A stretch of DNA of 64,000 nt from NCBI RefSeq assembly GCF_011386835.1, contig NC_088800.1, positions 53,907,439 to 53,971,438 of the forward strand, given 5' to 3'. Of this stretch, positions 47,941 through 59,645 are shown in pieces (the first letter of the stretch is position 1; each line of letters starts with the position of its first letter). Below the pieces are notes generated by a model, which had not been told where the DNA came from, made no database searches, and saw nothing but the letters and a program-made list of their open reading frames with translations. The position numbers and the translations under genes are program-made. This stretch comes from Chrysemys picta bellii. Taxonomy: Eukaryota > Chordata > Testudines > Emydidae.

Positions 47941-49084
47941 GGAGTGCCCCCGGGGCAGCCAGCCCAGCAGCACCCCTTTATTATGAGTACAGATGGCAGT
48001 ATCTGAGCGTATTAGCGGGGCGTGGGGGAAGGAAGCCTGGCGGAGCAGTGACTGACTGTGCATGGGGATGCTGGGCGGGAGCTGGGCGCTTGGGCAGTGC
48101 CAGCCAATACGTGGCAGCCTGTGGTAGCCAGCCCTGGCCCTGGCAGGCAGTCTTCTCGGCACACATGCCAGCCGCATTAACATGGGCAATATTTGTATAA
48201 CTGGTCGTGCCGATAGTTGTCGAAACCGGATTGAAATGTACCGCCTGGCGCTTGTTTGGCTTCTGACCACCCCCTCTGGGCTGCTCAGCATGGAGGGGGC
48301 AAGCTCGCGTATTTCCTCTCTGCAGCAGGATCTTGGCTGCTTATTTCCTCTCTGCAGCAGGATCTTGGCTGCTTGAGCAGAGCTTTCCCCTGCCTTCCTC
48401 CTCCCAGCAGCTCTGCGGTGCCCCCAGTGAGAAAGCAGGGGAAAGTTGAAGGGGCTGTTTTAAAGAATGGGAGGATGCGCCTGGTGCTGGGACCCCACAG
48501 CTAGAGATGAGCCCCAACCCTGGGCCCCTTGTTCAGATTGGCGGTAGCTGCCTTTTGGAAGCAGGCCATGAACTTAATGAACATGGTCACGGTCTAGCCA
48601 GGTAGGGCTGTTCCCTGCAGAACCAGCAGAGCAGGTGCTGCCAGCACAGGTGCATTTACCCCGCTGATCCTGGTGGCTTGGCTCAAGTGCCCTTCCCCCG
48701 AGTGCCCCATGCCCCTGGCTGCCCAATACCAAGGCAACCCCTGGCAGGCATGGTGTAGGCACCCAGATGAGTGTAGGCCGGTTCCTCTTGCTCTATTGCA
48801 GATATGGGCCAATTCCTGGGCTGTCCCTGTGCTTTGTCAAAAGCCCCCCCGCGGAGGTTGGGGATCTGTTCCACCATCTCTCCAGAGTATATGCCCACAC
48901 ACCCACACAGCCCTTCCCTCGCCGGTGCCCTGTGGTTCCCCTGCACACCCTGTGTTGTTGCTCAGCAAAAGAAACAGTATGGTGCTGAATGGCTCCATTG
49001 CCTGTGTTGAGACCCTGCTTTGAGAGCCAGAGGATTTGCTGACTCAGAAGCCGGTTTGTCATTCGCTTTCTGTCTTGCATTTTT
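47941..49084. other. Gene-less stretch right of the CpG island
   Basis: Contains the 32-bp duplication and a CpG-containing segment (48180-48250). No exon recognised. Confidence 0.4.
48310..48373. repeat. Perfect 32-bp tandem duplication
   Basis: The unit beginning TATTTCCTCTCTGCAGCAGG occurs twice in a row (48310-48341 and 48342-48373) without a mismatch, suggesting a recent event. Confidence 0.95.
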
Positions 49085-49260
49085 TGTAGGATCCCAAAGT
49101 GATTTTTCTAGGTGCAGGAGTCACTCCACCCAGCACTAAAATGTAGCCACCTCTGGGGTGGAACATGGAGGCAGTTGAACAGTGCACTGTGTATACATTG
49201 ATTAACTGGTGGTGTGAATCACCAGAATTTTTCCCTTTATATATTTATAACATAATTAAG
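49085..49260 (+). repeat. Ancient interspersed repeat relic
   Basis: GGATCCCAAAGTGATTTTTC followed by CAGCACTAAAATGTAGCCAC and CTCTGGGGTGGAAC. A diverged second piece with the same core (GATGCAGCCTACTCTGGAGT) lies at 50824. Family uncertain. Confidence 0.45.
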
Positions 49261-51447
49261 CTTCAGATTCTAAGTGTTCATTGTCTGTAACCTGTATGAT
49301 GGTGAAGGTAACCTGCAAAGTGTGAGCGAGGTATGACTGATGTAGTAACATCTGCCTGAGTCTGTAGAGAGCCTGAAACAATTGCTTGGAGAGGACTGTG
49401 CCTGCCCCATTCCTCACAAGAGGATGTTACCTTGGAAGGCTAACAATGCACCTTCATTGCCAGTGTAATTAACCCTATCGCTGCTGACCCTGCTGTGCTC
49501 CTCTCCCACTGATGGAAGCAGGCTGGGGGTGGTGTCGGGGTGGCATGAAATCACGCTGTTAATTGCGGTCAAGGCTTGCTTGGCTGGGGAATTCAACTCA
49601 CTCTTCTTGCCCTTTGGTCCCTGCTCAGAGAGAGTCACCCCCTTTCCTAATGGCAGAAGCCCCAAAATGCCTCCTAGGTTCTGCAAACCTAAAGCTGACT
49701 TCCCTCCAACAGCCTCCAGAGGGCAGTTAGAGTCAGCTGGAAATTGGCGTGTGACGGGGCGGGTGGGGGGACTCTTATATCCAACTAAAGAAATAACCAG
49801 TGCTTCTGGACTGGACTGGGACGAGACAACTCGAGGGTGCAGTGCCACACAATTCATGTGCCCCCCACATAGGGCTGGGGGCCTGGACCATAGCAGGCTG
49901 CAGTTTGGGACAGGAAGTGAATGCTGGGTCAGCTTCCCAGTCAAATCCCAGTGCAGATTGGCAGTGCCTATCTCCCTCCCTCGCCCTGGGTAACCACAAA
50001 AATGTCAGGCCGAAAATAATATATGGTCCCTTTGTTCTCTTTAAAGCTGAGTGTTTAGTTTGCTCCCCTGCCCCTATCTTAGGTAAACAGCGGCGCTGAT
50101 TAACCGTGCTCTGTTCCAGGTTTATAGCCTTGTTGTTCTTTTATCGCCCCAGCTAATGGCCCCTTCTCCATTTCAGCATCCCCCCCCCCGTTAGCCCTAC
50201 AGTGCAGTGGGCGAAGTCCAAGGCGCTAGGCTGATAGGCTGCTGGGGAAGGTTTTGTATACACCAGGCTGCCATCCTGCAGCGGCTGTGTCTCTCTGCCC
50301 CCGAGCTTCCATCACCTGGGGGGGTGTGCAGGAGTGGGCTAGGAGCGTTCCTTTCCTCCTCCCGACTAGCATTTGGAATGACCTGCCATGGCGGGGCCAG
50401 GTGGCGGTCTGGGATGCTGCTGGGTCCAATCCCAGGTGGCTAGGTACCAGGGGGGCTCAGCAGGTGCTGCTGGGAGGGGTCCAAGGCCAAAGCCCAGCCT
50501 CTCAGGAGGGCTGGGAGCACCATCCCACGCCAAAGCAGCGAAGGCTTGTATGGCAGGAGCAGGGACTGATGGGCCCATGTGCTGAGTACACACGGCCCCA
50601 GCCGGAGTCAGTAGGAGAGTCGGGCGCTCCGCACCCCGGAATGCCTGAGCACACTGGACAGAGGTGTCCAGGAAGAGCTCAGGGGGTCGCACAGTGGCCA
50701 TTCTCGCATGCACTGTGGTGAGCTACCCCTCCTCGGGGATAGGAGCTTTTTGCTGAGTTTGTTTCAAAGGACCCCGAGGACCCTACACACTAGGGATGGC
50801 TCCCCCCCCCACCTCCACCCCTGAGATGCAGCCTACTCTGGAGTGGAACACAGCCTCTGTCTGTGTTTTGCTGCCTTAGTGCCGAGCCATGGTGTGAGCA
50901 GGGGATTTTCCTCATCTGCCCTAATGCATAGCCCAGGTGCTCTGAGCAGGGTTGGCACTCGAGCAGTAAGATGATAAAGTCCAGTGCAAGCCACCTACCC
51001 AGGGCTGGCAGCTTCTAAGGTTCCAGCACGGGGCTAATCAGCCCCACCCCTAGCTCTCGGCCGGAGCAGCCCAGCTTGGAAACCTGCCTCCTCTCTTCTT
51101 CTTCCTCATGCAGTCAGCCTACCCTGGCAGGTAGGGCACTGAATCCAGGACAGAACATTAACCCCTCCCTGGTCCAGTGCTGTGTTTGTCCAGCTCAACT
51201 TGTTGGAGTGATGCCACCAGCCCGGGGGCAAGGAGACATCCTTCTGCCTCAGATATGGAGCCTGCCTTTGCTTGGTGTTTCTGCATGCAAGAACCCATAC
51301 TGGGCAGCACCTCCAGCCTTTCCTTAATGCACCAGTGAGTGCCCAGGTGACCAGGAGTGAAGGGCGCTGGCAGAGCTGTGTGTAGGGAGCCCAGGATTGG
51401 AACAGCAGGAAGGGCTGCAGGCAGGGTTGAGGAGTATTGGCAGACAT
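49261..51447. other. Gene-less stretch
   Basis: No exon recognised. 50000-50170 is A/T-richer with GGTAAACAGCGGCGCTGATT, a possible conserved non-coding block. Confidence 0.4.
50820..50890 (+). repeat. Ancient interspersed repeat relic, second copy
   Basis: GAGATGCAGCCTACTCTGGA then GTGGAACACAGCCTC resembles the core at 49140. Short and diverged. Confidence 0.35.
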
Positions 51448-52055
51448 TGTTATTTGTATTATGGTAGTGCCTAGGAGCCCCAGTAGTGGCATAGGACCCC
51501 ATTGTGGTGGGTGCTGTATCTTTATTAGGTGTATTATGGTAATAATAATAATTAACAGAGATATCCCATCTCCTAGAACTGGAAGGGACCTTGAAAGGTC
51601 ATTGAGTCCAGCCCCCTGCCTTCACTAGCAGGACCAAGTACTGATTTTGCCCCAGCTCCCTAAATGGCCCCCTTAAGGATTGAACTCACAACCCTGGGTT
51701 TAGCAGGCCAATGCTCAAACCACTGAGCTATCCCTCCCCCCAGGGCCCCATAGTGTCTAGGTGCCCCACTCATGGCCCAGGACCCCATTGTGGTGGTTGC
51801 TGTACCTTTATTAGGTGTATTATGGTAGTGCCTAGGCACCCCAGACTCCCATGTGCTGGATGCTGTACGCTTATTAGGTATATTATGGTAATGCCTAACC
51901 CCCTTCCCCCCAGCCTCCAAGTGCTAGGCATTGTACATCTGTTAGGTATATTACAGCAGTGCCGAGGCTCCAGGCCCTATGTGCTGGGCGCTGTACGGAC
52001 ACTGAACATGCAGCCAGTCTCTGCCCCAGGAGCTGACAAGCTAAGATCTGTGTGT
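51448..52055. repeat. Degenerate tandem array of an ancient repeat unit
   Basis: About five units of roughly 60-80 bp share the pattern GTATTATGGTAGTGCCTAGG... GTGCTG...GCTGTA...TTATTAGG. The last unit continues into a longer tail (CAGTCTCTGCCCCAGGAGCT) seen in single interspersed copies of this family. A SINE split the second unit. Related single relics lie at 16597-16685 and, in opposite orientation, 21605-21722. Confidence 0.65.
51560..51742 (-). mobile_element. Turtle tRNA-derived SINE, copy 2
   Basis: A box at 51719-51730 and B-box-like sequence at 51677-51693 (minus strand). The CR1-like tail is at the left (ACTGGAAGGGACC). Inserted in a tandem array of older repeat units (51448-52055). 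It is a retroposon, not a functional tRNA gene: it lacks a tRNA 3' half and fold. Confidence 0.85.
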
Positions 52056-52664
52056 GGCATCTCAGGGCTGGACTATCGGGGGGGCATGGATCAGGACTGG
52101 GGGGTTTGGACCGAGCTGTGGGACACCAAACTGGGGGTGGGTAATGGCACTGGTCTAACTCCTCTAGCCTGAAGGCAGAGGGCCCCCCAATGCAAGCCAG
52201 CCCAAGCCTCAGGGGGCGAGTGGGGGGGTGGGGAGTGAGCAACATACCGGGGAACAGGGTGGGAAGCAGGTACATGGTAGAGCGGGGTCTTGGCTACCCC
52301 CAGCTCCCCACCCCGCCTGGAGGTTGTTCTCCCTGTCGCACCTGTGCCAGGCCCTCGCTGGGGGGTGGCACAGGCTGAGATGCCCACAGGCTCGATGGCT
52401 CTCACGTCCCATCATGCACCCGCAGCCTCTGTGATGGTGGTGCCAGGTGAATCCAGCTGCAGCGCTGCGCAGCACCAGGGTGGGTGTGGTCTGGGCAGCA
52501 GGTCTCTGAGATCTTAGGGCATTTCTTTGACAGCTCTGTGGCCCAAAGCAATGGCTGGCGGTGGACAGGGGCTGGGTATTGCTAACCCAGAGGAACCCAC
52601 GGCGAGCAGCTTTCCACCTGAAGGGCTGGGGCAGGGGATGGGTGGATGGCCCTCAGGAGGAGAA

Positions 52665-52825
52665 AGGCGCCAGGGAGCTCCGTGGGCGTGCAGGAGCCCT
52701 GGCACAGAGGAGGCGCCAGTGATCTCTGAGAGTGGGAGCCTGGCACGGGGAAGGCACCGGTGAGCACTGTGGGAGGGTATGGGTCCTGGTATCGAGGAGA
52801 CACTGGCAAGTTCCATGTGCCAGGG
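52665..52825. repeat. Degenerate minisatellite, about four units
   Basis: Units of about 41-46 bp, each starting near AGGCGCCAG / AGGCACCGG / AGACACTGG and containing a CCTGGCAC-like string. Confidence 0.65.
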
Positions 52826-52914
52826 AACTGCTAAGGCAGGAGGGGCCCTTGGCACAGCCAGGTGCTGTCAGGAGCACACTGGAAGCTCGTGCAGTGGATG
52901 GGTGAGCCCCGTGG

Positions 52915-53165
52915 GTACATCTACACTGCAGCAGGCAGCGAGCCTCCCAGCCCGGGCACACGGACGCTGAAACACCTGTGTGGAGGTTGTGGCAGAGCAG
53001 AGGCTCTAGCCAGCCCCCCACCCCGGCTCCCAGCTCAGTGTGCAGCCCGAGCCTCCACAGTAGCAGCCAGGTTCCCAGGCTATCTGTAGTATGCTGGTGT
53101 GAGCCCTACTGGCGCGAGTCTGTGTGCCCAGGCTGGGCAGCTAGCCGGTCTGCATCCAGGGGACT
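52915..53165. mobile_element. Degraded palindromic MITE
   Basis: The left arm (TACATCTACACTGCAGCAGG then CTCCCAGCCCGGGCACACGG) matches the reverse complement of the right arm (TGCCCAGCCTGGGCACACAG). This forms a roughly 250-bp imperfect palindrome. Internal CCTCCACAGTAGCAG fits known turtle palindromic MITEs. Boundaries approximate. Confidence 0.5.
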
Positions 53166-53446
53166 TTCGGCCAGCATGGACCAGCCCCGCAACAACCCCC
53201 TCCCCCCCTTCCTGCCCAGCAAGGCAGGCTCCCTTGGGGGTTGAGCCTGGCTGGGGCATGGGAGCTAGGGGGTGGTGCCCAGGCTAGAGCTGAGCTCCTT
53301 CTCCATGACTTTCCAGGGACCACCTGATGCTGGGCCCAGAGGGCAGGACCCACCTGGGTCTCCTGGGGGGCTGGCGTGGTCTGTGGGCAAACCTGGTCAG
53401 AGCAGACCTGGAGGCAGGAGGGTCCAGTTCCCCCAGAGCCTGGGGG

Positions 53447-53472
53447 ATTAGGTGACCGGATTAGGTGACCGG
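53447..53472. repeat. 13-bp tandem duplication
   Basis: ATTAGGTGACCGG is present twice in a row. Confidence 0.9.
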
Positions 53473-56400
53473 ATCCCCTCCCCCTGCGGCCCCCCATTCC
53501 TCCTCCACCCACATCCCCAATGTGGCCATCTTCCCTTCTTAGCCCCTCTGTCCGCTCTCCCCAGCATGGCTGAGGGTGCTAGCAGTGGTTCTGCAAGCTA
53601 GCAATGGATACCAGGAACTCCTGCCTATCGAGGCTTTCGGGGCCACCCCATCTTGTGCGAGGCCGTGCTCTGCTGCTGGAGCTCCTGGCGCTGCACCCAC
53701 ATGGCTTTGGCTCCAGGGGTTCCTGCCATGAGCTCTGTTGGCCTGGGGGCGAGGTAAACCTACCGTGCATGCTCCGGGCCTGTGCCGGGGATATGATCCC
53801 TTGGGCCTGTTGGGCCAGGCCATTGGGAATCCCACACTGGGCCTGTTCCCGCAGGGCTGCCGGCTGCCCACGTCAGGCACCTTGCTTGGGCTTTTTCACC
53901 CAGCTGCTGGGTCTGTAGCTGCAGAGGCAGGAGCAGCCCCAGCATGGAGAGGCTGTGGGGTCCGGGCTGCGATTGGCGGGGTGGTGGGGAGGTGCCAAGC
54001 AGTGAACTCTGCCCCCCGCCTCATGTTTGGAAACTGCCATCCTGGCACGGCCATGATCCTCCCCCGGGCACTATTCCATGCTGGCATTGGTGCTGCTTAA
54101 GTGTGGGAGAGAGAGGGGCTGTCCTGGTGCCTGGGGCCTCGTCCATCTGGCTGGCTAGCCCTGCACGGGGTGGGCAGAAGCTGAGCCAGGTGCTGTCAGG
54201 GCCAGGTGGTCCCTGGGGAGCAAGCAGGGGGAAGCAGCGCTCTCCGCTGCGCCAGGAGAGCAGGGAGGGGTTGCCAGCAGAGAGCAGTTACCCTCGCTGG
54301 GGTCCCTCTGCCTTGGAAGCCCAGATTGGCCAGGAAATGGGGGGCCATCCTGGAGGACGGTCTCTCCTCCACTCTCCGTGCCCAGCTCACTCCTGGGCCT
54401 CGGCTGAGGCTGCCAGTCAGAGGGTCACTCGGTGCCAGCTGGGCTGGTGGTGGCTGGGACGTGGACTGAGACCCGCCACACTCAGTTCCCAGATGCCAGC
54501 ATCAGGCACTAACAATTTTTGGCCACCTTCCAACCAGGGCCGGGGGGCGCGGCTGCCCAGGTGCACCCGGGGCGTTCTCCAGGCCATGGGAGTGTTTCAC
54601 TGGAGCAGGTACCTGGATGCTTGGCACACGCTGCCTCCACAGTCAGAGGCTGGGAGGCAGCAGTGGGGTACAGGAACCTGCTGCAGCCCAGCCCTGGGTG
54701 TGGCTCAGTGCAGGAGCCCCAGACCGGGGGGAGCTGCGACTGGATCCCGCCGGCCTGTAAATCAGGGCCCGGGGGGCAGATGTTCCCAGGCATCAGTGAG
54801 TTCCCAGCAGACAGGTTCCAGGAGAGGCCACTGTAAACACGTCAGGCCGGGCGTTGTATATTAAAGGATTATGACATGGGAAGCCATAAATCAGGGGAAA
54901 GTAGACAGTGCTGCAAAGCGTTCTCACAGCCCGGTGCGGAGGCAGGGGTGGGGGAATCTCCGCTGACCTCTCACGGTGAGAACGAGTCCTGGCACAGAAC
55001 CTGCCCCCCTCTGCGTAGTGCGGGCTGGGTTCTGCTCTGCGAAAGCAGCACTGATCCAGTCGCTCTATTCAGGGAGTTCCACCATGCTGCAACCCTGGCA
55101 CCTCCTTAGTGCTTTGAAAGCTCTCCCACCTCTACCTCTGCAAGCCTGCCAGAGGCAGCATCACCCTGCTGCGTGTGCTGGGAGAGCGGGAGCATAGCAG
55201 GGGGCACTGGAGAAGCATCTGCCCTGCTCCTGGGTACCAGGGACATTCTGCTGGTCCAGGGAGCAGAATGGAACGATAATCAGAGTGGAGTGAGGAGATG
55301 GAGTTGCAGGTCAGGAGCGGGGGATATTGAGGGAGCCAACCTTTGAGGTTGACACAGTCATGACTTCTATGATTTTTTACATTAACTTTCAAAACAAAAA
55401 ATGTCTGAGTTGGTGTCCTTAGTTCTCAGATGCCAGCAGGGACTAGGAAAGTGGGTCTCATTTCCAAATCAGTCCATCAGGGCGTTTGTTCTTGCCTAGA
55501 ATTAACTGCTGGGACTCACTGCTGCAGGACGTCCTGGAGATGAATCTCGCGGGTGTATCCACAAGCCCATAGAAAGGTTGGCTGGCTGCTGAGGAGGGCT
55601 TTGGTTGGCTGACTTGGATTGTGATCCCTGTCACATGAGGCATTGCCGTGTTTAATGGAGACCAGATTTCTAGGCTTGATGGGGCAATCTCAGTGTGAAA
55701 TGGAATCCGTTACCAAAACAGTGAGTTAAACATCATTGCGGGCCCTGCCCTGGCCTTCCTGCCAGCATCTGTGGGGTCACAGGCAAACGGCCCTGTCTCC
55801 GAAGAGGGTTTCTCTCCTGCTGCTGTTTGAAAGGGAACAGCGACTGGACATCAAGGTGCTGTCAGATGAACTCACTTAAGGGGTTGGGAGTGGAGGGGAC
55901 TGTCTTTCTCTGATCGGCATCTTCCCTGGTTCTGGCCCAGCCGTGGAGATAGCCCATGATGTTCTGCTGGGTTGCTGGAAATCACTGAGCTGATGGAATT
56001 GAAATGGTTGCAGGAGCGTATGTTTGGTTGAAATTTTTGATGGGAAGCTATTAAAACTTTTCCTTGTGGCCAGTCCATGAGGCCAAAACACAATTTTTCA
56101 GAATGTTTCATTCCATGAAATATACTAAGTTTTCTACTTTTCATCCCAATTTGGGATCCGGGATTTCCCTGGAGACGGGGGACCCAGTTGGCGACTGGCT
56201 TGCCCCTGCAGTCTTCAGACAACATCCAGTGTCTGTGATCTGGAAGGGGTCATGACCCCCGACCATCCCATCTCATCTAACCTCTTTCCCTGGTCCCCTG
56301 CACTTGCTGGTTTTTCTGGGGGCTCTGTTAGCGCAGGCCCATCAATGCCTGGCAGGGGGTGCTAAGCAAGGGACCCAACTTCCCCGGCATTGCCAGGCCA

Positions 56401-57234
56401 TCTCTCAGCTGGCTGGTTAGCCCAGCAAGCTTCATGCCAGGCTTCTTGGGAGAGAGGGAAGCTCAGAACAGGGGAATGGAGAGGAAGAGCTGCCAGATTC
56501 TCAGCCAGATCTCTCCTGGGATGGCTTCCCAGTTTCAGATGTACAAATAGTGAAGCCGGGCGGCATCTCTGTTTAACGCGGGGACTGCCCGAGGCGCAAT
56601 CTCCCTGCTGGGTTGGAGCGAGGTGTGTGTGCCACCTCCAGCCCGTCTGGGCTGCCAATCAGGCCAGTGGCCTTTGCAGCTCCAGGGCTCTCTTCAGGAG
56701 CCTGGCCCCCAGGAGATGGTTTGCTGAGGGAGGGAGAAGGTCAGCCCCCATCTGCGCTGGCCCTCGGATCTGGCTCTTTAATTAACCACAGAGCTGTTTG
56801 GAGAATGCTGTCAGATGCCCAAACACAACAGCTCGGTGGGAATGTGTGAGCCAGAGGCCCTGCCTTGCCCCTTGGGTGGCCGGGTACACCCGGTGCCAGG
56901 GGAATGTGAGATGCCCCCTTCCTGGCTGGTAGTGTCTTTGCACTGGTGCAAATGATGGCACCAGGACAGTCCGGGCCCCAGCCAGTGACCCCGGCTAGCA
57001 ACGGAACGGGCACGCCCAGACAGTGGCTATTTGTGAGCTAGCTGGGGCTGGCAAGGAGGTGCCTGTTTCTTGGTGCCCTTTGGCACCAGCTGAGCTCAGT
57101 CACTGCTGCATTGCACTGGAGTGACCCCGGTGCCATTCCCACACATAGCAGACGGAGTTGCTGCTTCGTGCATTGCGATGCTTTGCCCTCCTGCAGTGCA
57201 GGGCTGAAACCAGCAGTGTCGCTGGGGACGTGGC

Positions 57235-57332
57235 CTCATTCAGCCTGGGGTCCTGGGGTGCAGGGGGTTAATTGTGTGGGTCCCTCATTCAGCCTGGGGT
57301 CCCAGGGTGCAGAGGGTTAGCTGTGTGGGTCT
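57235..57332. repeat. 49-bp tandem duplication
   Basis: The unit starting CTCATTCAGCCTGGGGTCC is repeated with a 49-bp period. Copies differ at a few positions (GGTTAATTGTG versus GGTTAGCTGTG). Confidence 0.85.
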
Positions 57333-57475
57333 CTCTGCTGGCTGGCTGTGAGGCAGAGGAGTCCCCGTCCCCCAGGCATGTGGACAGGGAACTAGGGGAC
57401 TTTTGCTTTGCCCTAGGCAGCTGGGCCAGGAGCGGTGCTGGGACCAGAGAGAGCTGCCCAATCTCCTCGCTCTCT

Positions 57476-57959
57476 TGTAACGATGTGGCCAGGACACTAC
57501 TGAGAGTATCAATTCAGGACAAATTGCTTAGAGCAGGGCGGTCACAGCCCAAGTCTGGGGGGTCCTTTGCACACCAAACCAGCCAAACAGAGAGGACTTC
57601 GGTTTTACCCCAATGGCTAACCAGAAGTCATACAAGCAATTCCCTCAGACACTCCAGTTTTCCAGTATCACCACCAGCATCACTCCTTATGGGGGTGAAT
57701 GGTTATGAAAACCAATACCCCAGTAAAAGACAAAAAGGTTCTCCTGATCCCAAAGGATCAAGCCCCAGACCCAGGTCAATATACCAGTCAGATCTTACCC
57801 ACAAATCACACTGTTGCCAATCCTTTAGAATCTAGAATCTAAAGGTTTATTCATAAAAAGAAAGAAATATAGATGAGAGCTAAAACTGGCTAAATGGAAT
57901 TAATTACATACAGTAATGGCAATGTTCTTGGTTCAGGCTTGTAGCAGTGATGGAATAAA
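57476..57959 (-). repeat. Partial LTR, truncated
   Basis: Closely matches 59665-60147 of the full LTR, including the AATAAA signal (57846-57851). Differences include scattered substitutions and a short duplication near 57830 (GAATCTA repeated). The match stops at 57959, where the sequence jumps into the internal region. The upstream part of the LTR, including the TATA box, is therefore missing. The junction shares a few A/T bases with the internal sequence, which suggests deletion by microhomology. Confidence 0.85.
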
Positions 57960-59164
57960 TTTTAATTTGCTCTAGAGAAACATCTTCCTGAGCCTTATCT
58001 AATGCCAGATTCAATTCTGAGATACCAGACAGACACTCAGAAATGTTTTCCACATATGCACTGCTTCTTTGCACAGACAAACAGCCATCTTCCTCAGACA
58101 AACATTTGGAGAAACCCTCCATAGGCAAATCCTTGCCCCTAATAGACACAGGTTCAGGATTATTTCTTTCCTGTGACTGGTTTATGTCAACCTGACTGAA
58201 TAAAGCTTTAATATCATCCCCAATCAAAAGATCCTTAGGCAATAACTTTCTTACACCAGCTATAACTTCATGTTTAACACCATTCCATTCAAGCTGGATT
58301 CTGGCTAAAGGCACACTTACAGTAAACTCAGAGGATGACAGTATTCACACTCTTATTTGGTAAATAATCTTCCTCTTTGACAAGATCTGCTTTAACAAGA
58401 GTGATGTTAGAATCTGTAATTTGCCTTAAACAGCTTTTACCGTTGACTTTTACATAGGGTTACCATATTTTAATTTTTAAAAAGGAGGACACTCCATGGG
58501 GCCCCAGCCCCGCCCCAACTCCGCCCTTTCCCCGCCCCAGCCCCGCCCCAACTCTGCCCCCTCCCCTGAACGCTCCGCCCCTGCTCCTGCCCCTCCCCTG
58601 CTTCCCGCGAATCAAATGTTCGTGGGAAGCCTGAAACAGGGAGGCAGCAGGTAAGCTGGGGCGGGGTGCGGCGCGGCCCAGTCCGGCCAGCCCAGGCCAA
58701 GAGGCTCTGGCCCCGGCGTCTCCCACCCGGCTCGGGCCCCCGGCCAAGTGCCCGTGCCCCCGGCCAGGCACCGCGCCGGCCGAGTGCCTGCGCTGGCCCC
58801 GGCCCCCGGCCGAGCGCCCACCGGCCCAGCCCCTGCCGAGCACCACGCCGGCCCGCAGCCCCGCACGGCCGGGCCCTCCCTCCCTATTTTCCCGGACATG
58901 TCCGGCTTTTGGGGATTTCCCCCCGGACGGGGATTTGAGGCCCAAAAAGCCAGACATGTCCAGGAAAATCCGGACGTATGGTAACCCTACTTTTACATTC
59001 TCTACACAAGTTATGGCGTTCCCTTCACCTGAGCTCACAGTAAAAGCATTTACATAGAAGGTGCCAGCGTTGCGGTAAATTTGGTTACACACAGACAACT
59101 GTTTAGAGTCAAACAACATACCAACATTGTTACAAACTGGATAGATTCTATCCCCATCTTTGTG
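57960..59164 (-). pseudogene. Retropepsin-like protease and linker remnant, split by a hAT element
   Basis: Minus-strand frames on both sides of the insertion at 58455-58989 join logically into a retropepsin-like domain typical of gypsy Pol. It shows a ...DSNITLVKADLV segment and later LLPKDLLIGDD, where active proteases have an LxxDxLLGxD-type string. The position of the catalytic D-T/S-G is replaced (Q-I-T-D-S), so the protease would be inactive. After it comes a Glu/Ser-rich linker containing PVSIRGKDLPMEG. The frame then runs into the truncated LTR at 57959. Confidence 0.6.
58455..58989. mobile_element. hAT-type non-autonomous element 1 (535 bp)
   Basis: Perfect 13-bp terminal inverted repeats (TAGGGTTACCATA) are flanked by an 8-bp target-site duplication, CTTTTACA, at 58447-58454 and 58990-58997. 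The interior is extremely GC-rich, with no transposase. An imperfect hairpin lies near 58605-58625. It interrupts the protease-like frame, so it inserted after the LTR element. TSD length points to the hAT superfamily; the family name is not known to me. Confidence 0.85.
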
Positions 59165-59537
59165 GTTGAGAGGGACTAGTTTTTCAGTATGATACAGTTC
59201 CCGTTGTTCCTTATTCTCATGAGCTGGAGCTCAAGTCTGTCCACTTTTGCCTTAGCTTCTAGTTCCTGCAATCGAATGTATGCCATTTTTTGTTCCTGTT
59301 CAAAACACAGGTGTTCTCTTTCAGTAACTTCTCCTTCCATATCATATATTTTTTCTTTTGTTCAAGTTCTAGCTGCTGGCTTCTCACTGCAAGCATTTTT
59401 GTTGGGTCTGCTTCCTTATCACTGGTAATTAACAGATTTTTCAGTTCCTGCTCTGGGTCCTTTTGCTTAAAATACAACCCTCTCTGTAAGCACAATTCTT
59501 CCAGGCTTTTTCTGTCAGGATCTTGATCATGGGTCAC
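59165..59537 (-). pseudogene. Gag N-terminal remnant of the gypsy-type element
   Basis: Starts about 110 bases after the primer-binding site, the usual leader spacing. The open part (92 aa) begins with a short region containing SLEELCLQRG, followed by a charged, coiled-coil-like segment rich in Gln, Glu and Lys (RSQQLELEQKKK). A frameshift near 59260 moves the reading into another frame, where similar charged sequence continues. Capsid and zinc-knuckle regions are absent, so most of gag appears deleted before the protease-like part. Assignment rests on position and on resemblance to other vertebrate gypsy Gag starts. Confidence 0.55.
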
Positions 59538-59645
59538 TCACTGTAACTATGATTTTTAACCCTTAATCCCTCCAATATCAAATTTAAATTTTGACAAGCA
59601 TGTGGTTCTGATCCAAAAACCCAATTAACCTGTGGTAATATTTAT

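Larger units (their letters stand above)
53166..57475. other. Gene-less stretch before the LTR array
   Basis: No exon recognised. It holds the 13-bp and 49-bp duplications, an AT-rich block at 55980-56150 and a compact AT-rich string at 54855-54895 (TATTAAAGGATTATGACATG). A 306-codon open frame (53944-54864, plus) has no recognisable domain. Confidence 0.4.

Noticed and set aside
51677..51730. tRNA gene suggested by A and B boxes
   Set aside because: The sequence is the head of a SINE with a CR1-like tail, and no full cloverleaf is present.
51448..52055. CRISPR-like spaced repeats
   Set aside because: Units are diverged, adjoining without unique spacers, and derive from an interspersed repeat in a vertebrate genome.
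53944..54864. 306-codon plus frame
   Set aside because: Gly/Ser/Pro-rich, no recognisable motif, and other frames are open nearby.
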